DNA from: Hyaloscypha bicolor E
Lineage: Eukaryota > Ascomycota > Leotiomycetes > Helotiales > Hyaloscyphaceae
DNA: 64,000 nt
Assembly: GCF_002865645.1 (NCBI RefSeq)
Contig: NW_020194515.1
Span: 1,755,761 to 1,819,760, forward strand
Direction: 5' to 3'
Of this stretch, positions 1 to 9,824 are shown one piece after another. The translations under genes were made by a program, and so were the position numbers. The notes beneath the pieces are model-generated. The model was not told the DNA's origin, did no database searches, and saw only the letters and a program-made list of their open reading frames with translations. Each line of letters starts with the position of its first letter. Position 1 is the first letter of the stretch.

Positions 1-3000
1 AGAAAATGCCTAGACATTTATAATTAATAGTATATTAAAATATAATACTTACTACTTTTATAGAGTTATAATTAATACCAGAGCCTCTAGATTCTTAACC
101 GCTAGTTCTGACTAATTCCAAGCTTTATAGCAGACTAATAGTAGTATTAAACTTAATAAAACTACTAAAGGTCAAGTTAATATCTAGTTTAGTATTAGAT
201 CTATATCTTCTATTAGATCTATAATAGTAAGAATACTAATTAGGCAAGTATAATTCTATATTATGCCTATAAAGACTTTATTTCTATTTAGCTTAGCTAA
301 TATAAATAAGCTAGGAGTTTACTTTAATAATCTTACTAATTATCTCATTATTTCTAATAAATACTTTATATCTATAATATAATATTTTAGATACTTTTTC
401 CTGCTTTAGAATACTATTCTATAAAGCTTTATTTCCGAATTCTTTACTTATAACCCCTGCTTTCTTATAGAGGTCAAATTATAATATTTATATTATTATT
501 TTAATTATTTATTTATTAGTAAGCTTTGAAATATACTAGAATAAGTAGGCTATAATATTAATATAGAAGCCCTTAAATACCTTATAAAGTACTACGAGTA
601 ATACCAGAAATTCGGATAATTACCGGAATAATTTAAGTTTAACCTAAGAAATAATATTAGCTTTAACTACTTTATTATTATTAATATTTTCTATATTTCT
701 GGTAAGCCTATACTCTATATTATTAATAAAGGTACTAGATATTAAGCCGGCTAATAGCTTTAAAATATTAGTATATTATATACTTGGGATATTATAAAGT
801 AGTATTAGATTAATACCTATTTAGGCCCTTCTAATTAGATTATAGCAGATACCGGAAAGCAGTTTACTAGTAAGGAATTTGCTTAGCTTGCAAATACTAT
901 AGGAACCAAGGTTAAAATCGTTCCTATAGAAGCTTATAGTTCCGTCGGAATTATAGAATACTACTATAGCCCGATTTAATATACTTATTTTATTATTACG
1001 GCCGAAATTAATAGAATTAATAAGGATACTATATTTTAAATAGCTTTTAAGGCCATTAATAATTTCGCTAGACCCAATAGTATTATCTTAACTCTCTTGG
1101 TTTATGGCGCTTTACCCCGAATAACCGAATATAATACCTTATTACTAACTATATTATAGTAATTAGTAGTACTCAAGAAAGCAATAGTAGAAATTCAGAA
1201 ACTTTGAGCTAGATACCAGATTACAAATGCCTTAAATACCCGAAATAGTCCTAGTACTACTAATATCTATAAACTTCCCTTGAATTCGGATGTTCTTATA
1301 TAGTATAAAGGAAATACTAGTTAACTTAGTAATTGGGATAGGCCATATAAGCTAATAGCTATTAATAGGGAGGACTATATACTAGCTCTATTATGTAGTA
1401 ATACTACTTTCCACTTAACCTCTATAAAGCCCTTTTATATAAGGGATATTAAGGTTATTACTAATAGCCCCAAACCTAAACCTGTTCCCGAACTTTATAG
1501 TAAGGCCAAAGATAATACAGGTATAATTCCTCCTACTATTCTTGCTATTCTACCAAAGTATAGCAGAGAATACCCTTGCAAGAACCCGGATTTTACGGTA
1601 TTTCTATAGGATAATAACCTATATAAGAACTCCTGTCAAGTTAAAGTTACTAGCTTCCTGGAAAAGAGTATATTTAAGATTATTTCTAGATCTCAGGTAC
1701 TAAAGGAAGTATGTATTTTTAACTCCCGGTTTATTAATAAGATTAAGAATAAGGGTACGAAAAGAGAGTTTAAGAAGTCGAGACTAGTTATCTAGGCTTA
1801 TAATAATAGTAAGAAATATATGGTATTAATATAATTACCTACTATTTAATATATTAGCCAGAAAATTATTCTTAGTATTATTACTATAATAATAAATATT
1901 ACGAAGCTATATTTATATAATATCTTATAAGCTTATATCTAATTAATAACCTTATTTAACCGTAATTTCTATATTAATCTATTTTATAAGCTTATTAGAG
2001 AGCTAAATCTGAATAATAATTTAGTTCTAAAGATTATAAAACTATTATATAATATACCAGAAGCTAGGAACTACTAGTTTAAGACTTATTATTCCTATTA
2101 TATTAATAAGCTTTCTATAGAATAGTTAACTTATAATCCTTGCTTCTTTTATAGCAAGTAATTCTTTAGAATTATTAGCCTTTAAACTAATAATACCCTA
2201 TTTATTAGAACTAATAATTTTATACAGATAGAGTAACTAAAGCTTTAAGAGGCTAAGTTCTTAGCTAAGAAGTATAAATGCCTTACTATTAACTATAATC
2301 TCAAGTTTAATAGAGGTATTATTTATATGGATATTACTAGAATTACTTTTATATAGAAATACTAATATAAAAACCTCTAAACTATTTCTATAAAGAATAC
2401 TACTACTATAAGTAGTAGGAGTACTATTTATTAAGATCTCTCTATTAAGAACTAATATATTACCTAATATACTAGAGAAGCGTATATTGTATTAGTCTAT
2501 TAACTAGAAGCTTTATATAACCTATTAATTACTATTTAAGCTATTGAATTCTCGGAAACTAATATAAAGGTACTTAATAAGTATATTTAATAGCAAATTG
2601 AGAATATTACTAGAGGACTAAGATTTATAAAGCTAGTAAAGGAGTTCTTATATTTAATTATTTTTACGAATGCTTTATTTACAAATAATAGAGATCTCTT
2701 TTCCTAAATTAGATATATTCTAGTTCTAGTAAACGGAACTGGATATACTAATATTATTTACTAGTTTTCTACTAAATACAAGAGAGTTACTAGAAGTATT
2801 CTAGCTTCGGAACTCTATAGTATAGCTTATGGCTTTAATATGGGTGCTTTAGTTAAATCTATAATTAATAGAGTACTGGAAATGGAACTACTACTAGTAG
2901 TTTATACGGATTCGAAGTTATTATATAAATGCCTTATTAAATTAGAAACTATTCGAGAAAAGCGTCTAATAATTAATATAATATACTTCTGCCAGGCATA

Positions 3001-3195
3001 TAAATAACGAGAGATTATAGAAGTTAAATAGATTAAGGGAAAATCAAATCCTGCTAATTCTATAACGAAATCAAAGCTAATAAATGCCCTTAAGTACCTA
3101 ATTAATACGAATACTATATAATTAGATATAGAGAAATAAGTTAAGTATAAATAGGGCGAGAAATAGATATATGGGATAGGAGGATATTATAGGAG
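1..3195 (+). mobile_element. Ty1/Copia retrotransposon, integrase-RT-RNase H region, RIP-degraded
   Basis: Conceptual translation of the plus strand, reading through many TAG/TAA codons, gives a Copia-order polyprotein. An integrase core (motif TDTGKQFTSKEF) lies at about 840-1140. A Copia-type reverse transcriptase (SRLVI, then KLYLYNIL and YNIPEA blocks) lies at about 1780-2400. An RNase H-like part (ASELYSIAYG, VYTDSKLLY) lies at about 2790-2960. Integrase before RT is the Copia order, not Gypsy. Most stops fall where CAG or CAA is expected, as RIP produces. The 5' LTR and gag lie outside the window, so the copy is partial here and cannot encode a functional protein. Confidence 0.85.
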
Positions 3196-3565
3196 GGGAA
3201 GTCACGTGCAAAAGGCTGCGGCCTTTGGCATATGACTAAAACCTCGGAAGTAATATGGATATATAGAGTATTTGGGAAATCTGGTACTAGGCCGGATTAG
3301 GGAATTTGTATATAATTAGAGGGAGATACTATTTTTCGCGTTTTTGGAGAGTTTCTAGTATTAGTATAGCTATTTCTTTGAGAGTTATATATATAGTTAC
3401 GGGATACGGGATACGGGATATGGGTAATAGGATATAGGTAATAGGATATGGGATACGGGATATAGTTATGTGATCTCGTATCCTATTAGTAACTCGACTA
3501 GTAGACTAGACCCCTTTAGTTTTAGTAGATTTAAGGATTATATATTAATATTATAATACTATAAT
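3196..3565 (+). repeat. Probable 3' LTR of the Copia element
   Basis: The sequence follows a purine-rich tract (GGAGGGGAAG near 3190) directly after the RNase H region, where the 3' LTR belongs. It contains a run of GGGATACGGGATAC-type repeats at about 3398-3470. Much of it recurs in inverted orientation at about 4425-4615. Exact ends are uncertain because RIP has blurred the TG...CA termini and no upstream LTR is available for comparison. Confidence 0.6.
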
Positions 3566-4424
3566 TCCTATTTCTGAAAAATAATAACTTTACTAACTAA
3601 TATAACTAGTATTTCTATGCCTATATAACAGTGCCATATATTACTAGTAAACCAATAATTATAATTACTAAATTAATACTATTTTTCTAATTTTTAATTA
3701 GCTTCTTTCTTTTATTAATACTTATACTAAACCGAGTTTAGTTTCTTTCTAGTATATATATATAATTTATAGTAAAAGGAATTTAAAAATAAAGTAATTT
3801 ATAATAGGTTTATAGAAAGAATTTAGTAATAAAAAGTATTAAAATATTAAAGTAAATATTTCGTTCTTAAAAATTCCGTCTATAATAAGAAATTTAGGAA
3901 ATGAAATATTATAATTCCAAAAGAATCTAAAGCTTAAAGAGCTCGATTTAATAATAAAATTGAAATTATAATTAAAGAGCTTTAAGGGCATATATAAAAT
4001 ATATATTCCGGAAAAAGAATTCTATAAATTCGAGTATTATATAAATAAATTTTTTATTAAAAAAAAGGTAGTTTTAGAGCCAGAAAAAGTTAGTTTTAAA
4101 AAATAATAGAACTTGAATAAATAGATAATTAAATAGCTAATTATTTATTAATTAGTAAAAGCTAGATATTTTCTTTATAAATTATTAAATACTTTTATAA
4201 AATTAATAAATAATTTCTGTCTTTAATATAGAATAAACTAGATTTGTTTTAGGCTACTAAATACTTTTAGAACTAATCTAAAATCTTCTCTAATTTATAT
4301 ATATAAACTAATTAATATTAGTTTACTAGTAATATATAATACTATTATATAATATATATAAAATATAAATATATTAAAGTTAGTAAAGTAATTAATATTT
4401 AGAAATAAAAATTACAAATTATAA
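3566..4424. other. AT-rich RIP-type spacer
   Basis: Very AT-rich sequence with no sustained reading frame on either strand. It lies between two oppositely oriented pieces of the same LTR. It may be the degraded interior of a second, inverted Copia fragment, but no protein motif is recognisable. Confidence 0.5.
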
Positions 4425-4615
4425 TATTAATATATAATTCCTAAATCTACTAAATCTAATAAAAACTAGTTACTAGTCGAGTTATCTATAAAATATAAGA
4501 TTATATAACTATATCTCGTATTTTATATTCTATTACTTATATCCCGTATTCCGAGTCTCGTGGCTATTCACGTGACTTCCAAAGAAACAGCTATACTAAT
4601 AATATATTTTATAAT
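4425..4615 (-). repeat. Inverted fragment of the Copia LTR
   Basis: The reverse complement matches 3350-3565 through a shared ordered series: TTAGTATAGCT, TTTCTTTG, the GGGATA-rich block, AACTCGACTAGTA, then TAGATTTA and TATATTAATATTATAAT. The match is interrupted by small gaps and many C/T changes. This is most simply a second LTR insertion in the opposite orientation. Confidence 0.6.
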
Positions 4616-5930
4616 ATATTAGTTTATAAAAGGCTTAATATTTTAAATATCTCTAATATATATTATAGATATAATATTTAGGGCTTAAAAAATAAAATAA
4701 AAGATTTTTTATAAAGATAATTTAAAGCTAAAAAAAAGAAAACTAAAATATAAAAGGCTATAAAAATAAAATATACTTATAATATATTAAGCCTATAAAA
4801 TATTTAGTATTCTAAATATTTTTATATATTTTTATACTAGTTATTAAATAATTATATTAAGTAATTAAAATATTAAAATCTGAATTATAATATATTATAT
4901 TTTAAATATATTTCTTTACTAATATAGCTATATTATATATTTAATTATATAACTAAAAAGTAATAAAATATAATAAAATATAAGTAATATATTAGGAAAA
5001 AAACCTATTAATAACTTATTACTTATATTAATAATATTACTAGTATTAAATTTATATATCCAAAATTTTAGCCTCAAAATTTCATAATAATATACTAATT
5101 AATTACTAATAATAAATGAGTTCTATATTATTTCGAGTCTAGTATTATATCTAGTATATATTTAATATATATTTAGTATATATAAATAGAAATTTCAAAA
5201 AATTATATATTAATTTTTTTCTTTTCTTTTTTTTCTTTTTCTCTATTTTCTTATATTATTATATTTAAGTAAATATATAATTATAATACTAAAAATAAAT
5301 TTTCGAAAATAATTAAATTATTATAATTCTCGAATTTTTAATATTATAATTTATTAAATAAAAGTATATATAAGATTTAAGAAATACCTAAAATAATTAC
5401 TAATATTCTAATTTAGTTTTAGTTTTAAGGCTATTACTTAATATAATTAATAGTTAATTAGTAAATAAATCTAGCTAATAGTATAAATTATATTAAAATT
5501 TAATTATATAATATTAATTAATAACTAATAGCCTAATATATATATTACTAAAATATATATTTAAATAAAAAATTATTAATAGATTTTTTCTTTCTAATAT
5601 AAAATATAAATAATACTAGTTAAATAATTATATTAATTAATTATATTAAAAGCTAAATTATAATAAATATATTTTCTTAGGCATTTTTAAGAATTATATT
5701 AATAAAATATAAATAAAATCTATAAAGTATATATAAGAATATAAAATTAATCTAAATCTAAAATAATAAACTGGTTTTTATTATATAATACTAATTATAT
5801 AATATTATTACACGTGATTTAATATATAGCTAGTACTTTCTTAGTCTAATAAATAGCCTTTAGCTTAATTTATACTCTTTATTACTATTATAATATTATC
5901 TTATTATAATAGCTTTCTTTTTTTAAAATC
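4616..5930. other. AT-rich RIP-type DNA without recognisable genes
   Basis: About 1.3 kb of extreme AT richness with homopurine and homopyrimidine patches (for example a CT-rich stretch near 5218-5250). No sustained frame, tRNA or terminal repeats were seen. It is probably old, heavily mutated repeat DNA. Confidence 0.5.
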
Positions 5931-6077
5931 TCTTTTTCTTTTTCTTTTTCTTTTTCTTTTTCTTTTTCTTTTTCTTTTTCTTTTTCTTTTTCTTTTTCTT
6001 TTTTCTTTTTCTTTTTCTTTTTCTTTTTCTTTTTCTTTTTCTTTTTCTTTTTCTTTTTCTTTTTCTTTTTCTTTTTA
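5931..6077. repeat. CTTTTT hexanucleotide microsatellite
   Basis: About 24 near-perfect copies of the six-base unit CTTTTT. One unit carries an extra T near 6000. The tract ends in a looser CT/T-rich run at the edge of the AT-rich block, just before the gene island. Confidence 0.95.
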
Positions 6078-6337
6078 TTCTTTATTTTATTCTTATTTCT
6101 TCTTTCTTAATTATTACAAGAGTTTATTTATAGCTCTTTTATTTATAATAATATAATTTATAAAATAATAAGAAATTACTAGAAATTAAGGAGGTTCTAG
6201 CGCTTTTGGCTTTGCTTACTAATTAATACTAGGTCTAGTTTAGTAAAGAATGCCTTTTGTAATATTAAATACGGCTAGCCCAGACCTTATTTTAGCCTTA
6301 TCTCGGCTTCCAAAGCTCCAGAGTCATGTGTGCAGTC

Positions 6338-6469
6338 ACGTGATAATCTAATTAAATATAATTAATTATCTTTAATTATAATTAAGTATGATTTAATTAG
6401 CTTGATTTTGACTTGATTTTATTTGAGTAGGGGGTCTAATCAAATCTAATCTAATCATTTGACACACTG
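6338..6469. mobile_element. Probable hAT-type MITE, one end visible
   Basis: The right end reads CACACTG. Read inward on the minus strand it begins CAGTGTG and continues with AAATGATTAGATTAGA, closely matching the terminus of the complete MITE at 17209-17371. The left end was not identified; a CAGTCACGTG near 6332 is a weak candidate. It abuts the truncated gene fragment that begins at 6470, so it probably marks the breakpoint. Confidence 0.4.
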
Positions 6470-6889
6470 CGAGACAGCCGATGAACTACTCAATACCCTG
6501 GAAGCGCTCAAAATGCAAGGGAGGAAGATTCCTTGGGAGAAAGAGCAAGCGACAAGCGATAAAGATTATCAGAAGTGAAGCAACCGTATTAGCCATTTCC
6601 GGGAGACTCGACTGTTTTCGAGTGTTCTTTCAAACGACTATCCCCGTAAAGCTGAAGTACGTGGATGAGTTCGCATTAAGAGAATATGCTTACAGCGTTC
6701 TCACAGGAACAAGATCGACTTTCAGGTTGTGTCCAATCTGAAAATTTCAAAGCCCTTGAAGCAAGTACACATAATCTTATCCTTGCTGTCCTTGAGGCGC
6801 ATACCGCAGAATTAAAGGATCTTCACTATGCGGAAGCATTTATTGCTGTCGTCGACCTTAAGGAGGTACTTGTGCCTGTGGGATCATAA
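6470..6889 (+). pseudogene. 5'-truncated fragment of an unidentified fungal gene
   Basis: The frame opening at 6470 reads ETADELLNTLEAL and continues through LFSSVLSNDYP without a start codon. A likely intron (donor GTAAAG near 6644, acceptor CACAG near 6704) then joins it to a second frame ending KEVLVPVGS at 6889. The joined product is a helical, soluble-looking stretch of about 110 residues. Between KDYQK and SNRIS lies a TGA. The 5' part is missing, and the boundary is a MITE-like CACACTG terminus. The overall look recalls helical N-terminal regions of fungal ankyrin/STAND proteins, but that is an impression only. Function unknown. Confidence 0.4.
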
Positions 6890-7138
6890 AATGATAGTAT
6901 AATACCATTTGTGCCAACACATTCGATTTTCAGATAGGAATATATCCCCAGTAATATCTCAGAATTATTTTTGCCGAATATAATGGCTTAACCAGCGAGA
7001 AACAAATTGCACCAAACATGCCTATAGCAGCAATAACCTGGAGAAGGATCTTGTCAGTCTATTCTGGTCCTCTACTATTACATAGTCAGTCAATATTCGG
7101 CTTGACAGTTCCGCCTAGTTAGGGAAAATAGACGTCTC

Positions 7139-8438
7139 TCAAGCGGATTTAGCCTTCTCAACATCCTTCATCCAATACGTTAGTCGCTCAGCTTTTAGTT
7201 GGGACCGTTTTATCCAGACTCCCCAACCAACTAACATGACTACGGTTACAGGGATCGAGATTGTCCACAACCACCAGATCTTTTTATTGACAACAAATGA
7301 TGTATTAACAGCGCCAGTGCTTGATGTGGGATCCGGTGATGTGGTTGTGGTGAAGAACTGGGTACCAAAAATGGAGCTAACTGTGGAGATGGGAAGGAAC
7401 ACCATCGCCAATATCGAGAGTGTTTTCATGACATAGCTATCTTGCCTCATGACCCGGCTATCATGCATAGTTCCAATGTTGAAGGCCTAAAAATTTCAGA
7501 ATTTGGCAAAAGGAAAAATAATTGGAATAACCAACCATGTTGATAATATTCTTTAGTCTCTGGTCCACGCTTAGCATTCGCAATCTAGTCGAGTGGAACA
7601 TCTCTCTGCGGTAGTGCAGGGAACGGTGTGTGGCTTCCCAGATGGCAGGATCGTCCCTTTGCAGCTTCTCCATTTCGCTATGGTAACGCAAAGCACACTC
7701 AAGGGATCTTAGACTGGCGTCTAACCCCTCCACCATGTGTATAGCATCTTTGGCAAGGTTGTGGATGCTATTGTAATCGATTGCGAGTAGCTCGGCGCTG
7801 TCGATCTCTAGTTGGGCCGAACGTTCGAATATGCTCTGTCCATTGTTAGGATTAGACCCGAACTCTTTGCAACGGAATGAGAATAAGGACAATGCACTCT
7901 TTCAGCTTCGCGAGATAAATCCACCAATTTCCATGCATTTTCATCAACGAGCTCATGCCATGTCTCGAACGATGCATTGATCAGGAAATATGGATCCCTG
8001 AGGGCGTCTTCCCACCTGCTAGACTTAAAAAGTCGATTGATAGCTACTAAGATTCCTTCGACGGGTTGGAAACAAATAAGTGTAACTTGCCGGGATGGCG
8101 CCGACGTGGACTTGTTATTCGAGGACGGAGTTGGCACCCACTTCAACACGACGGCCGATCTTCTCCATCGGGGTTTTCCGTGGAATGGCAGTGACGGCAG
8201 TAGAGCGAGGAAACGGATCCATACAACTATGATTTCTTTTGTTTAACAAGTTCTTTGGAGATCGACTTTGAGAAGTTGCTTCGGGCACATACTTTCAGAT
8301 TCGTCTCCCAACTTGCGGATGCCAAATGAGTGGGTGACTGCATGAGATCTCTCGCCGACGAAGTCGCTCGGTATGCCGAACAAGTCAACTAATTTTAGAA
8401 GGCCAGGCAAAGAGGCAGGCTCATCAGTTGGGGCCGTG
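7139..8438 (-). CDS. CorA-like Mg2+ transporter family protein (3' exons)
   Basis: Four exons on the minus strand are supported: 8438-8293, 8226-7898, 7835-7536 and 7486-7139. The introns are 66 bp (GTATGT...ATAG), 62 bp (GTGCAT...ACAG, CTAAC branch site) and 49 bp (GTTGGT...TTAG), and the frame is kept across all of them. The product ends with two hydrophobic segments, AMVFLPISTVSSIFG and then a WWLWTISIPVTVVM helix. That is the usual C-terminal hairpin of fungal CorA-like proteins, preceded by a long helical region (SIFERSAQ...LRYHSEMEKLQ). The canonical GMN motif of true CorA channels is not evident, so magnesium transport is unproven. No start codon lies in the first supported exon, so at least one upstream exon is missing from this model. 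It is probably transcribed divergently from the neighbour at 9825. Confidence 0.6.
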
Positions 8439-8557
8439 CTGAAACAGTTATGGAAAGTTTAAATTGCTGACGAGACGGAACAAAGCCAATTGAGTATCAA
8501 GGTTGACCCTGGAAATGAAATGAAGCGCAACTCAGCGGGAATCTGCTTACAGAATAC

Positions 8558-8875
8558 CTAAATCCCACCCACCACAATTTCTAAGCTCATCCACAGATAG
8601 TATATCTTTGCGAGTTGGATGTTTTCCTGTAATTTCACATTAGACAGGTGATATTGAAAAAATTTCCGCCCGAAATACAGGGACCCTCTCTCACCTCGAT
8701 GCCACTGAAACAGGCAGAACGGTGAATGAGCTTCAACATTGCTGCTTGTATACCCCTGTTCAAAGCGAGATATAGACTGAGGGTCCTTGGTGAGACTAGG
8801 CATCATCAAAATCCTCTTGAAAATATATCTCGTCCCTCTTGCATCCTTAGAGAGATCTAAGGAGTATAATACCAT
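8558..8875 (-). other. Possible 5' exon of the CorA-like gene
   Basis: An open frame of 105 codons starting with ATG (MVLYSLDLSKD) lies upstream of the CorA-like exons on the same strand. A donor such as GTGGGT near its end and the acceptor TTTCAG at 8439-8444 could join it to the exon beginning at 8438. I cannot confirm the frame or homology, so it is kept separate from the gene model. Confidence 0.25.
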
Positions 8876-9824
8876 AAAAACAAGAGTTTTTCATGTTTCA
8901 ATGAAGTGTCACCTTTCTGGGGATGACGTGTCCGTCAGCTGTGGCTTGGCGGCTATGCAGGAGAACCTGGAAGAAGAACCCAATCTGTAAATGTCGCGTC
9001 ATGCTCTGATAACAATCGGGCGAAGACGAAACTCTCTGCATCCTATTTCATACTAGTCGGGCGAAGATTGTTAATCATCCCGCCCAACTTCGATAAAGCG
9101 GGAATGCAGTAAAAAGGGGTGGGAAAACAAGGGTTTTGTGCGGCTGAGCAGGAGCGAGCGGCGATCTTTTTCCAAAGGAGCCTCATGAAGCTATAAATTA
9201 AATCACAGTCCTTCACTCAAGATCATTTCATCACCAAATTGACATCCCAACTTGTACATCACATCTTGTCAAAGAACAGACTCTTAGCCATACTTGAAAC
9301 GAAACACACATGGTAGGATCACCTGATGAGATGTACACCCTTAGTAAGCACACTAATTACTGTGTAGGCTTCCAGTGGCTCAGATCGACACAGTCAAGAC
9401 GTCCCCGCAATTCAAGATAAGATATCTAGTAAGCTAGTATGCTACCCGACTGTATTTTGATTTGTATAGGGTTTTCATTGACATTCCGCTTAGGCTGAGC
9501 TTGACTGGACAGTGGGCGGCGATTCCAGTACCTCTACTTCTACGAAGCCAACAAACCCTTCAAAGGAAGGGAAAAGTGGTACGGCCACCAGTGGGTTCTC
9601 TGAGTGCATTCCTTGATTAATAGCAATAGGATCCACGCCTGCTGCTCAATCTACCTCGACAGTCACTTCAAGCATATCCAAATTGGAAACTGGACAACGC
9701 TCTTAAACTGCAGTATGTCATTTATTCCTTTGTAAAGTGTTCATTCCTTTTGCACTCTGCCTTCTAACCTTTACGGGACCCAACAGATTCCGTCGGAGCA
9801 AGACATACTCTACCAACTTCCAAG
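8876..9824 (+). promoter_or_regulatory. Intergenic/promoter region with probable 5'-UTR intron
   Basis: The segment separates the minus-strand CorA-like gene from the plus-strand gene at 9825. A TATA-like CTATAAAT lies at 9191-9198. A convincing intron in the leader runs from GTATGT at 9713 to CAACAG at 9786, with a CTAAC branch-like site, 38 bp before the ATG. A Ser/Thr-rich open stretch (SSTSTSTKPTNPSKE) at about 9519-9610 is interrupted by stops and is treated as leader rather than coding. Confidence 0.45.

Noticed and set aside
3398..3470. GGGATAC-type repeats as telomeric sequence
   Set aside because: The unit differs from TTAGGG, varies in length and lies inside an LTR that recurs at 4425-4615.
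1..6300. AT-rich tract as mitochondrial DNA or a mitochondrial insertion
   Set aside because: The translated blocks are Copia integrase, RT and RNase H with CAG/CAA-to-TAG/TAA stops, which fits RIP-mutated nuclear retroelements. No mitochondrial gene motif was seen.
9310..9420. ATG at 9310 as the start of the membrane-protein gene
   Set aside because: The frame stops after about 36 codons and cannot be joined in frame to the exon at 9825 through the clear leader intron.
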